Shown here one piece after another: positions 43,710-53,776 of a stretch of DNA of 64,000 nt. Under the pieces are notes generated by a model. The model was not told the DNA's origin, ran no database searches, and saw only the letters and a list, made by a program, of their open reading frames with translations. Position 1 is the first letter of the stretch, and every line of letters starts with the position of its first letter. Source of the stretch: Diaporthe sp. PMI_573 (taxonomy: Eukaryota; Ascomycota; Sordariomycetes; Diaporthales; Diaporthaceae); NCBI GenBank assembly GCA_021399435.1, contig JAJTUP010000066.1, positions 186,001-250,000 of the forward strand. The letters are read 5' to 3'. A program made the translations under genes and the position numbers.

Positions 43710-46227
43710 TAGGGATGCGTTTTTGACGTCATAAACCCCAAGTTACCAATTGACGTCATAAACCCCAACTGACAAGTAATTTACCGTCATAAACCTCCTT
43801 CCTAACTGGGTTTAGTGAGTATCCCAAAAGGGGTTGGGGTGGGGGACGACCATGAGTTGTTGCGACCCCTGAGGAGGCTTTATCACCCCCCGATGTTGCT
43901 GTTGAGATTTCTTCACCGACAACAACTATTTATGGTCATTACTGAGTCAATATGACCAATCGGGGAGGTCGTCCTAAACTTCATGGCATTGACGAATATT
44001 TCCGGCCGGCTTCGGAAGAGGGCTTTACTCTGAACCGTGTAGTCTGCAAGCTCTGCTCAAAGACTATGGCGAAGCACACCTCCAAACAACTTCGACACCT
44101 TCACACGCAATGCACCGCATATCGACAGCTTCATGAAGTCATTCCCAGCCGACAACCGCTCATCAACACTAAGTTGGATAGTGTTAGCAAAGCATCTAAG
44201 GATGCATTGGACCGTCAAGCCGCCGTCGCAGTCTTTACCTCCGGCAAACCCTATTCCCTCTATGAAGAGCCTGAGACACTGAAACTATTCCAAATGCTAA
44301 ATTCGGCATATAAACCTCCAGATCGCAATCGAATTGCCTCATTCCTCGACCCTGTCTACCTGGACCATCAGCAACGTGTCAAGGCTCTTCTGGACGAGGC
44401 CCCGCATCTCAACGTCATATTCGATGCCTCCGATGATATCTCAAGCAACCGAATTATCAATATATCCATTGAGATTCCTAGTTCAGTTGCATTTTACTGG
44501 ACGACAATCGATACCAAAGATCATGATCACACGGCATTGACGACCTTGAGCCTTATCAAGCCATCTCTTCTTGAAATATTCGGACACGATTTCTCGCGGC
44601 TGAATGCTATCTGTACAGATACATGTAGCACAATGAGAAAGCTTCATCGAGAAATGAAGGCGCTGCCAGAGTTCAGCCACTGCCTTTATATCTTGTGCGA
44701 TTCTCACGGACTTCAATTGCTTATCAAAGACATTGTGGAGTCGAAGCGGTGGATGCCAATTCTTGGGAAGGCTACTTTTCTCATTGCCTTCTTTAAGAAA
44801 GCCAAATTGCAGTTGTCAAGGCTTCGCATTCATCAGCAGGAATGCTACGGGCAGCGCAAGGCGTTCATTACTGCTGCAATCACACGCTGGGGAACACAAC
44901 TTGCTGCTGTTAAGTCTGTGTTTGACAACAAAGACGCCCTTCGAGCTTTCGCACGCGATCCAGTTATTCTCAACGGAATGAAGCAGGTAATTGTCAAAGA
45001 GGAGGAACAAGTGACACAGTCAAGTCTACATCAGGTGATATCATATATCAATGATCTCGAATTTTGGGCCAATCTGGAAATGTTATTCAAAGTTCTTCAG
45101 CCGATTGGCCATGCCCAAGCCAACTCAGAACGCGACCGCGCGGGTCTTGGCGAGGTTATTCCACGTTGGCTATCCATTCAGGCTTCATGGGACGCATTGG
45201 AAAAGGCTGGTCAAGACCCACTAATAAACTACCAAGAACTGAAAGCGTTACGAAAGCAACGGTTTGACGCGCAAACGGACGACATACACTACATGGCCTT
45301 TGCTTTGGACCCTGCCACTACCGACCCGAAGCACCATTTGTTGACCACAGACATTGTCAGAAGAGCACACAACTTTCTTGAGGACAACACCAACGCCGAG
45401 GAATACGGCAATATCTTCCGGGAGTTTTGTCAATTTAGGGCTCGGGAGGGCAACCTCTTTGGCCCAGGAAGTCGCATATACAGAGCAGCATCCGAGGGCA
45501 CTCCACACCACCAACACGTCCTTGACAGTTGGCGGTATCTTCATTCTATGAATGTATCACTCGCTGCATTGGCCAAACGAGTCCTGGGCGCTTTGGCTAA
45601 TTCCGTACCTTCTGAGAGATCTTTTTCCACGATCAATTTCCTCCACAACAAGATTCGCAATCGTCTTACTGTCACTAGCACCAATAAATTGACATTCATA
45701 TATATGAATAGTCGGGTGTTAAGAAGACTTGAGACGGCCCAAGAGACACCTTGGAGAATGCCGAGCGGCCAATCCTGGGAGACGGCTGACGTGAAGTTGC
45801 TCTTAGAGCTCGAGGACGACTTCCAGGACTGCATTTTTGTAGATGCAGGCACGGACGCAGAGACAGAGTCTGTTTATTCACGTTGAAATGTAAATAGGTT
45901 GGCTTTCGAGATATATAATATTATCGTATTGAAGTAGCAAGTCTGGGAGTTTTGGCGAAGAAACGAGCACGGAGCCGTTGCACGGGGGTATGGACCTCTT
46001 GTACCCGCACAGCCAATTTTGGTGTGATCGGTACCTCATCCCCGACGAATACCAATGACACCAGACTGTATGTGCGTATATCATTCCACCGACGCCGTTT
46101 CGTAGTCACCAAATAGTACTTGGAAGCACGTGATAAATGACGCGTCATAAACCTCGGGTTTATGACCGTCATTTACCTAGGGGTTTTGGTAATTTACCTC
46201 CTGGTAATTTACCTCGAGGCATCCCTA
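43710..46227 (+). mobile_element. Third hAT transposon type, 2,518 bp, complete
   Basis: Begins TAGGGATGCG and ends GGCATCCCTA (9 of 10 bases of the inverted repeat match), flanked by a perfect 8-bp duplication. Just inside both ends lie GTCATAAAC and TAATTTACC repeats in both orientations. A single-exon intact transposase fills it. An older relative survives as the fragment at 29812-30430. Confidence 0.95.
43952..45886 (+). CDS. hAT-family transposase, single exon, intact
   Basis: 644 residues from ATG 43952 to TGA. The N-terminal BED-type zinc finger is VVCKLCSKTMAKHTSKQLRH then HTQC. The RNase H-like core includes HLNVIFDASDDISSNRI, LNAICTDTCSTMRKLH and LYILCDSHGLQLLIKDI, in which the Asp residues of INVIxDxxxD, CTD and CxSHxLxL type are visible. 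The C-terminal hAT dimerisation domain is ALAKRVLGALANSVPSERSF ... KLTFIYMNSRVL. No intron, stop or frameshift. It lies fully within its element and is probably functional. Confidence 0.9.
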   Translation: MTNRGGRPKLHGIDEYFRPASEEGFTLNRVVCKLCSKTMAKHTSKQLRHLHTQCTAYRQLHEVIPSRQPLINTKLDSVSKASKDALDRQAAVAVFTSGKPYSLYEEPETLKLFQMLNSAYKPPDRNRIASFLDPVYLDHQQRVKALLDEAPHLNVIFDASDDISSNRIINISIEIPSSVAFYWTTIDTKDHDHTALTTLSLIKPSLLEIFGHDFSRLNAICTDTCSTMRKLHREMKALPEFSHCLYILCDSHGLQLLIKDIVESKRWMPILGKATFLIAFFKKAKLQLSRLRIHQQECYGQRKAFITAAITRWGTQLAAVKSVFDNKDALRAFARDPVILNGMKQVIVKEEEQVTQSSLHQVISYINDLEFWANLEMLFKVLQPIGHAQANSERDRAGLGEVIPRWLSIQASWDALEKAGQDPLINYQELKALRKQRFDAQTDDIHYMAFALDPATTDPKHHLLTTDIVRRAHNFLEDNTNAEEYGNIFREFCQFRAREGNLFGPGSRIYRAASEGTPHHQHVLDSWRYLHSMNVSLAALAKRVLGALANSVPSERSFSTINFLHNKIRNRLTVTSTNKLTFIYMNSRVLRRLETAQETPWRMPSGQSWETADVKLLLELEDDFQDCIFVDAGTDAETESVYSR

Positions 46228-46235
46228 TTCCATAT
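46228..46235. repeat. 8-bp target duplication, right (third hAT)
   Basis: TTCCATAT, identical to 43702-43709. Confidence 0.95.
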
Positions 46236-46761
46236 GGCTATCCAGCATATGCCAATCGATCTCCAAGCCCTTGAAACGCTTCTTCAGACCGCGCTGACGG
46301 CTTCGCTCGATAGATATATCGATGATTGTTTCTTCACAAGTATATCTGTCTCCCGGCCATTTATCCTCATCTTCCAACAGGGCTGTAAGGCGTGGCTCGA
46401 AGGTGATCTTCCAAAAGTCGCTTGGAGCCAGGACTAGATTGGGATCTGTGTCTGAACAAACTTGCCTCGCTCGGATCTTCTCACGTTGGGAGACCTTCCA
46501 TCGAAATTCATAGTGGATACACTCGGGGTTATCCTTATTATACAGTTTGGTGCTATCCCAATTACTTGTGCAGAGAAGGGGTAATGCATAATCGCCACTT
46601 GGTTGATTGGCATGTTTGACAGCTGGGGCGGCTGCTCTGGCGTTTAGATTGGACTGCTTAGCAGCTGGGATGACTCTGGGACTGTCGGACGTCAGAAGCC
46701 CAGGGGTGCTGTAATTCACGGCTACATCAGCGTCTAGCCAGTCGAAGTGGAGGTCTTCCAT

Positions 46762-47353
46762 GGTGATACAGTACTTTGCTGTGCGCCTTTCGAGAGGATA
46801 AAGTTGACAGGGCTCAAAGCTGAGACAGCATTGTTGTCACAATGCCTTGGGTTTCATCGCTACCTGATTTCACAGGTCTTCTATGGGTTTCTTTGGGCTT
46901 CTATAGTTTCCCTGTCGAGTGACTAAGACCCTGCCACACTAAAGCCAGCCTAAGCATGCCCCTCGACCCTGAATGAGCTTGGCTAAAAATAGTTTACAAT
47001 GTTGCAGTTTGCCAAGAAGTATTTTCTACACTAGTTGTTGGCTCTAAGTGGAGGCTATGTGACCAGTTTGATGGATTTCTGCGGGTCTCTCTATTCGCTG
47101 ATTTGGAGCCTGTCCAACATGACACTGTCCTCTCAGCACCCAATCATCAATACAGGCGCTGCGCACGAGATGCCATTTGCTTACATGGTGACATAGTGGT
47201 TGCAGGACAAACCTCGACCCCTCCATCCTACAACTTAATCAGATAAGCTGGGCGCTTGCTCCATAAAATCGACGGCTGAACCTTGCCCTGCGCAACGTCG
47301 AAAAGCTAATTTGAATGTCAGAGCGTCGACGGGATGGGACCTCGACGCACTGA
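46762..47353. other. Intergenic stretch, no supported gene
   Basis: No coding signal seen. Probably the upstream region of the gene at 46761 (minus) and the 5' region or first exon area of the DUF6601-like gene (plus). Confidence 0.4.
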
Positions 47354-48316
47354 GCAGAGACTGACCATCGTTTAGCCCCACCATTCTCAAAGAACAATGC
47401 GATCCGGTCTTCAACATCTCAGGATGCAGACCTCCCACCTGTCTTTCGCCATGGTAATCGACTAAATGACCCAAGAAGAGATGTTGGTGCTTTCCTACAC
47501 ACCGATTTGCGAACGCCGAAGCTGAACAGGGTACACCAATACCTCTGGCTCGCCGGACTGCCGCGACCGGCGCGTCCACTTCACCGGCAAAGACTGCTTG
47601 GCCGCGCTGTATACCTGACCGAAGTCCCCGACGAGCATCTGGTCTGGCACGAAACATATATCCTCATCAAGCCATTACCTGAATATCTCCTCAGCTACAG
47701 CTTCTGGGAAGACGAGATCTGCCGTGATGAGGCGCTGTACCAAAGCGCGTGTGGGCTTCTGTTGTCCTATGTCTGGCTCATAAGCACCAGAAGCGATCTC
47801 CGCATTGCGCACGAGGTGGGCGTGCTTGCTCCTGATATACGATGGGAGCCATGGACGACGCTTGTGCTAGACTTTCTGAGATGTGTCGATATCCACACTC
47901 TACACCAAGTCGATCGTCGATATGCGTACAGTGAGCTGCGTTTATCTCGTTTGAACTCGCTCTACCGCTTCGGTGCAGCCGGTTTCTCACTTGACAAGCT
48001 GGTATACGGCTACATGTCGGGCTCAACACGGTACACAACATTCTTCGCACACAACTTTGGATGGCTCCTGGTTATATTCATCTACATCACCGTCGTTCTG
48101 TCTGCGATGCAAGTGGCTTTGGCAACAAACAAACTTGGGCAGGACGCTCGCTTCCAGGGCTTCTCTTACGGAGCCGCGCTGATGTCGTTGGCGTTTGTTC
48201 TCGTGGTAGTGGCTGTCGTGCTAGCAGTATGGCTAGCGCTCTTCTGGTTCCATCTCGTATCAACGATCCAGTACTGCAACAAGACAGATTTGCAGAGGCG
48301 GCCAGCATCTGTCTAG
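47354..48316 (+). CDS. DUF6601-like fungal membrane protein (start unresolved)
   Basis: Open frame of up to 320 codons ending at TAG 48314-48316. It begins coding-like at SQDADLPPVFRHGNRLNDPR and DLRTPKLNRVHQYLWLAGLP, followed by RPLHRQRLLGRAVYLTEVPD, HLVWHETYILIKPLPEYLL, YAYSELRLSRLNSLYRF and YTTFFAHNFGWLLVIFIYIT. This is the order I know from DUF6601 proteins of Pezizomycotina. Two C-terminal transmembrane helices are clear (WLLVIFIYITVVLSAMQVAL and ALMSLAFVLVVVAVVLAVWL). No in-frame ATG exists between the stop at 47351 and 47507, so the start is probably in an upstream exon, or lost. Function of the family is unknown. It lies 416 bp upstream of the NLR gene on the same strand. Confidence 0.6.
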   Translation, partial: AETDHRLAPPFSKNNAIRSSTSQDADLPPVFRHGNRLNDPRRDVGAFLHTDLRTPKLNRVHQYLWLAGLPRPARPLHRQRLLGRAVYLTEVPDEHLVWHETYILIKPLPEYLLSYSFWEDEICRDEALYQSACGLLLSYVWLISTRSDLRIAHEVGVLAPDIRWEPWTTLVLDFLRCVDIHTLHQVDRRYAYSELRLSRLNSLYRFGAAGFSLDKLVYGYMSGSTRYTTFFAHNFGWLLVIFIYITVVLSAMQVALATNKLGQDARFQGFSYGAALMSLAFVLVVVAVVLAVWLALFWFHLVSTIQYCNKTDLQRRPASV

Positions 48317-48732
48317 TCAGGCAACAGTCATTGCTTATTCATTCTCAATCATTTAGCCTTCCAGCATTCCCCTTTATTGATATCCATCACAATACACCAA
48401 ATGCTTCAACATAGAGGCAACCCCGCCCTAGACTGTGACCGACCCCGTCTTGACCTGACAAGTCAACGAGGCGATTGGCCCGATTAGGCGCTGCTAATAC
48501 CTGCTGTGTTACCTCACGTCAGCCACCATGTTTCCTAAAGCGTCCTGCTGCCTGAGTTGAATCACCCTACCCCGTCATGTCCGGGGGCGACTCACTTCCC
48601 CGACTTTTCGTCTTTTCGAGTTACGATTTCAGTCATGCTACAGTGAGTAAGCATCTGCCGCGAATTGTCACATCGATAACGAACATCCAATTGACCAGAT
48701 AGCCATCGTCTTCGTCTGCCTATAAGCTAGAT

Positions 48733-51700
48733 ATGGCCTGGGTGGACCTCGTTCAATTTTGCTTTTTGGCCGTCCTCGCATTCCTGAGTGTTCTCTGGTA
48801 TCGCCGATTTCTGATCGCCTCACGGCCAGCATCAGTCACAACGCCGTTGGGAGACGCCGAAGTGTGCAATACCAGGACCTATCGCATCCAGGGTGTACCT
48901 ATCACATGGCATAGAGATCAGCTTCAGTCCTTCCTGGCAGATCACGACGGTTGTCACGATCCAGTCATAAGCTCACTTGCCCTTGAAGCCCATGGTCGCT
49001 CTCAGACTGGGACAGTCGCCTTTCGGAACGGGACGCAGCCCCCAGTGACGCTGCGATGGCGCCTACGGCCTGGCGAGGACACCCAGACCCTCATGCTTGA
49101 CGACAGCTTTCTTGGGCTAACCACACTTTTTACTCCCTCACCAGAGGACCACCAAGTAGAGTGAGTATTCTGGGCCGAGGAATTCTTCACGAGACTAATC
49201 AGAGCAGTGTCTTGGCGATATCCGGACTAGGTGGCCATGCATTTGGATCATTTAAAGAGAGAAATGGCCAGCACATGTGGCTCCGGGACGCCCTGCCCCA
49301 CCATCTGCTCTGGGAGCACACCGGCCGTCCAATGGCCCGTGTTACAATATACGGCTACGAGTCTGTGGTTGCGCAGAGCAGCAGTATGCAGAACTTAGAG
49401 GACCTCGCCACATCTTTTCGCGAAAGCCTCAACACATTAATGTCTTCTCGCAGAGCCAAACCGTTGATATTGGTGGCCCATAGCCTGGGTGGATTGATTG
49501 TGAAGCAGGTTGGTGGTTTAATGCTGGATCATCATCATTGTGCTAACTCCATACAAGGCCCTTATCACACTAGCAAACTCGAAAGAGGAAGACCACAAAA
49601 AAATTATTCGAGCCGTCTATGGAATCATTTTTTTTGGAGTTCCTCATGATGGCATGGACATCGGCTCACTCATCCCGATGGTGGGGGATGGGCCTAACCG
49701 TGAGCTCGTTGGATCTATCAGCCGGATCAACTCGCAGATTCTCAGCATACAACAACGAGACTTTCATCGGGCGCTAGGGCCAGAGGGTCACACCGAGGTG
49801 TTTTGTTTCTACGAAACGGTTGAATCGCCAACGGCCCGACAGGTATTTGAAATATGTGTACTTCTGATTCCGACTGCTAACCTCTGATAGGATGAGAATG
49901 GCTGGTGGCGTATAATCGGACCAAAGGCAGTACTTGTCACGAAGTCGTCAGCTACTCATTGTCGCCCCTGGGAGGATGGGCCAGAACATATTTGTGCTAT
50001 CAATCGGTCGCATTCCAACATCGTCAAATTTGGGCAGGAGGACCATGAGTATGAACGGACACTCCAGAGGCTTCAAGGCCTTGCAATCCGCGCCCTAAGT
50101 GTGCGAAGCCGGCTTCAGGATAAAAACACAAAGTGTACGTAGTTAACGAGTCGCCGGCTACAGCTTTCTACCTTGTTGCTAAATATATCAGTCCTCATAC
50201 CATACAACCGAAACCCAGACTATGTTGGCCGATCTGAGATATTAGAAACAATCAAGGAAACATTGAGCTATAACAAGACTAGGGCTAAGCAGTATTCCAG
50301 AGTCTCGCTATTTGGCCTCGGCGGAGTTGGGTACGTGGAGTACACGCCCTCTGCTCTGCGGCACGCTAACAAGCAATATAGAAAAACTCAGATCGCTCTT
50401 GCCTTTGCTTACTGGATCCACGATAATATTTTCGAGGCGTCTGTCTATTGGGTTCATGCCAGCAATGCAGACCGCTTTCGTCAAGCATTCACCTCTATTG
50501 CAGAGGAGTGTCAGATTCCCGGATATGATGACCCCAAATCTGACGTACCAATGCTCGTCCGCAGATGGCTAGAGAGAAAGGAGCATGGCCAATGGGTGAT
50601 GATAATCGACAATGCCGACGACAGCGAGCTCTTCTTCCCATCAAAGCCGGGTCCAGACCCCATGACTGCTGGAACCAGCACTAAGGTATCAAATCGTCTC
50701 AGTGGCTATCTACCAGACTGCAGGCACGGATCTATCCTAATTACAACCAGGGATAAAAAGACAGGTGTCAAATTCTCACAGGGCCAGTCGCCAATCATCG
50801 AAGTCGACAGGATGAGCGAAGCCGAGACAGAACAGCTGCTACACAAGACGATAGGTCACGGAATCTCTGCGGAAGAGGCTGCGTCTCTGTCTGCCCGTCT
50901 TGAGCATCTGCCGCTGGCCATTGCCCAGGCAGCCGCATTTATGCAAGAGAACAGCATTTCGACCGACGAATACCTCCAAGTCCTGGACGAAAACGACGAC
51001 ACGTTTGTCAACCAGCTCAGCGAGCCGTTCGAAACTGTGGGCAGGGATTCGGACACGCCAAACGAAGTCACAGCTACATGGATCGTCTCCTTCAACCAGA
51101 TTCAACGACAAAATACTCTGGCCAGCGAGATTTTATCCTTCGTTAGTCTCTTAGACCGCCAAGCTATTCCCAGGAAGTTCATTGTGAGCTACTATGAGAG
51201 ACACAAGAGGCTACAGCAGAGCAGTGCAGTTGAGGTTGTTAAAGCACTGGGCACTCTTACAGCGTTCTCGTTTATTACAAAAGCGAAAGATGATACAATT
51301 GACATGCACCGACTGGTTCAGCTGGTAACACGAAAGTGGCTTGTAACACAAGACAAGTTCACTAAGTTCACAGAATACGCCCTGGAGATTGTATCAGAGG
51401 CGTACCCTTATGGCAACTATGAGAGCCGGCAGGAATATATAGATTACCTGCCCCATGCTATTGCTGTGCTTAGAAACAAAGGAACCAGTTCACATAGTGA
51501 ACAACTTGATCGGGCTTCTCTTTTACTTGGTATGACAGGGTATTTCCTTTATTGTGGCCAGTGGAATGAGGCCGAAGGAAGTGCAATTCAATCCGTGAAG
51601 TTGCGAAAAGAGATCCTTGGGGAGAAACATCCCGACACGCTCACCAGCATGGGTAACCTGGCGTCGACATACTGGAACCAAGGCCGGTGGGAAGAGGCCG

Positions 51701-52743
51701 AGAAGCTGTTTGTAGAAGTGACGGAGACAAGCAAGCAGAAACTCGGGCATGACCATCCCTCCACACTCACCAGCATGGGTAACCTGGCGTTGACATACTG
51801 GAACCAAGGCCGGTGGGAAGAGGCCGAGAAGCTGTTTGTGGAAGTGATGGAGACAAGCAAGCAGAAACTCGGGCATGACCATCCCTCCACACTCACCAGC
51901 ATGGCCAACCTGGCGTCGACATACCGGAACCAAGGCAGATGGGAAGAGGCCGAGAAGCTGTTTGTAGAAGTGACGGAGACAAGCAAGCAGAAACTCGGGC
52001 ATGACCATCCCTCCACACTCACCAGCATGGGTAACCTGGCGTTGACATACTGGAACCAAGGCCGGTGGGAAGAGGCCGAGAAGCTAGAAGTGGAAGTGAT
52101 GGAGACTCGCAAGCTGAAACTTGGGCATGACCATCCCTCCACACTCACCAGCATGGCCAACCTGGCGTTGACATACTGGAACCAAGGCCGGTGGGAAGAG
52201 GCCGAGAAGCTGTTTGTGGAAGTGATGGAGACTCGCAAGCAGAAACTCGGGCATGACCATCCCGACACACTCACCAGCATGGGTAACCTGGCGTCGACAT
52301 ACCGGAACCAAGGCCGGTGGGAAGAGGCCGAGAAGCTGTTTGTAGAAGTGACGGAGACAAGCAAGCAGAAACTCGGGCATGACCATCCCTCCACACTCAC
52401 CAGCATGGGTAACCTGGCGTTGACATACCAGAACCAAGGCCGGTGGGAAGAGGCCGAGAAGCTAGAGGTGGAAGTGATGGAGACTCGCAAGCTGAAACTT
52501 GGGCCTTCCCATCCCGACACGCTCACCAGCATGGCCAACCTGGCTTCTACCTGGTACTCTCAAGGATGTACCACTAATGCTATCGACTTGATGCACTCGT
52601 GCGTCCAACTCAGCCGTGAAGTACTGGGAACGAAGCATCCAGACACCTCTTCTTCTATTGAAACCTTGGACATTTGGCGTGCCGAGCAGGTAATTCCACC
52701 TTTCACAAGGTTGGATTTATCCGACGATGTTCAACAATGTTAA
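48733..52743 (+). CDS. Fungal NLR: SesB-like hydrolase / NB-ARC / TPR, six exons, intact
   Basis: Predicted intracellular receptor of 1,252 residues. Exons: 48733-49160, 49208-49508, 49558-49842, 49891-50134, 50192-50330 and 50382-52743. All five introns (47-57 bp) have GT..AG ends and keep frame. Residues 6-25 are hydrophobic (QFCFLAVLAFLSVLW) and may anchor it in a membrane. Residues ~143-345 form an alpha/beta hydrolase with nucleophile S235 (LVAHSLGGLIVKQ) and FFGVPHDGMD. The NB-ARC has the P-loop GLGGVGKT (~461-468, split by intron 5), a Walker B-like WVMIIDNADD, GSILITTRD, LEHLPLAIAQAA and an MHD-like DMHRLVQLV. From ~880 come seven nearly identical 42-residue TPRs plus degenerate flanking ones. 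Such proteins are inferred to sense non-self and trigger a lipase-like effector in incompatibility-type cell death. No defect seen. Confidence 0.9.
51601..52560 (+). repeat. 126-bp TPR-coding tandem repeats within the NLR
   Basis: Seven tandem units, each coding HPxTLTSMGNLALTYWNQG and RWEEAEKLFVEVMETxKxKLG. They differ at only a few recurring positions (S/T, M/T, W/R/Q, F/E, S/R). The same variants recur in different units (for instance units 4 and 7 share EKLEVEVMETRKLKLG), which suggests unit exchange rather than independent mutation. Confidence 0.95.
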
Positions 52744-53374
52744 GAGACAGTAGCATTGACCTCCCTGTTATTATAATAATTTGACTTTCTCTACAGTAAT
52801 TGACATTTTTAACTTATCCCACTTAGCCAAGCCCCTCGGCGGTCCCCGCCTTCACGGTGAGCAATGCGGCGAGTTGATTAATTTGTTCAAAAGCTGCCCG
52901 TACATGCGTCTGTGTCTTCTCTCGCTGTGTTTTCTTGAAGCACTTGGCGGACCAGCTGGCGTACCCGAAATTCGTCGTAAGTACAGCCGTGTCGCTTCAT
53001 TGCGTTTATCATTACTCCGTGTGGAATAGAAGGGTACAGGACGACAAGGACACTAGATAGCTTTCTCCTCACACCGAATACAATGAGTATTATGCCGTGC
53101 TCTTTCGGTGTCCTCTCTTATGGATCGTCGTGAAGTTCCCATTGACCTCACCGATGCGCCTTGGTTCAATGCAATGTATCATCAGGGCATACTGCAAAGC
53201 ATTCAGTTGCGGCTATGGTCACAGATCTTACTGTACAGTACGGTCCGCTGGAATCTTAAGTTCAAGAACAATGGGGGGGGGGGACAACCAATGGGAAAGC
53301 AAAGACGGGAGCCAAGCAGATTCTAAACAGGCTGGGTCTCTGGCGCATTTACAGCAAGCTATTTCTAGCCTGTT
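52744..53374. other. Intergenic stretch
   Basis: No supported gene. Contains a run of 11 or 12 G near 53273-53283 and leads into the dispersed repeat copy 2. Confidence 0.4.
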
Positions 53375-53520
53375 AGTGATTTTCCCCCGAGTACCCCGTT
53401 GCTACAAATGTGATCTGCCAAGCCACGTAAGCCGCAGACCCACACCACCACTACTAAAAACGTTAACTAGAAAATTTTGCGAAACCCATTTCGCCTTCGA
53501 CTGTAATATTGTTAACTACT
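53375..53520 (+). repeat. Dispersed repeat, copy 2
   Basis: Matches 38295-38440 in the opposite orientation (shared blocks given at that entry). Confidence 0.75.
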
Positions 53521-53542
53521 TGTAATTCAAAGTAGGCAACTC

Positions 53543-53647
53543 TTACAAAGCAACCGTGGAGTGTTACAAAGCAACCGTGGAGTGTTACAAAGCAACCGTG
53601 GAGTATTACAAAGCAACCGTGGAGTATTACAAATTAACAGTAGAGCG
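53543..53647 (+). repeat. 21-bp tandem repeat, five units
   Basis: TTACAAAGCAACCGTGGAGTG repeated head to tail at 53543, 53564, 53585, 53606 and 53627. The first four differ only by G/A near the end and the last is degenerate. It lies about 130 bp before a hydrolase start codon. Confidence 0.95.
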
Positions 53648-53776
53648 AATGCATAAAAATCATACTGCTGTACCTGATTAATTTAGCACTTTGGGACACA
53701 GACGTCCCACCGATCGGTTTACTTTATCCTTCTCTGAACCGTGTCTCCCGCTATATACAACATTCAAATAACCAAG

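Larger units (their letters stand above)
42979..46761 (-). pseudogene. Unknown 418-residue Cys/His gene split by hAT insertion
   Basis: 5' part 46761-46228 (178 codons) and 3' part 43701-42979. When the 2,518-bp element and one TTCCATAT copy are taken out, the frame continues without change (DSHM|EGLGALF) to a single-exon gene of 418 residues. The N-terminal half has ECIHYEFRWKVSQREKIRAR, NLVLAPSDFW and the RFKGLEIDWHMLD segment. The C-terminal half has a CRGKYCKQGPHCW Cys/His motif that may bind metal, then GNHHRLLEEIFHHIK and basic and acidic helices. A paralogous fragment is at 8633-8896, so the family is dispersed and may itself be mobile. Function unknown. No other defect was seen, so disruption is probably recent. 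Confidence 0.75.

Noticed and set aside
51523..52538. Long minus-strand open frames opposite the TPR repeats
   Set aside because: They mirror the 126-bp repeat periodicity of the sense TPR coding; a shadow of the NLR gene.
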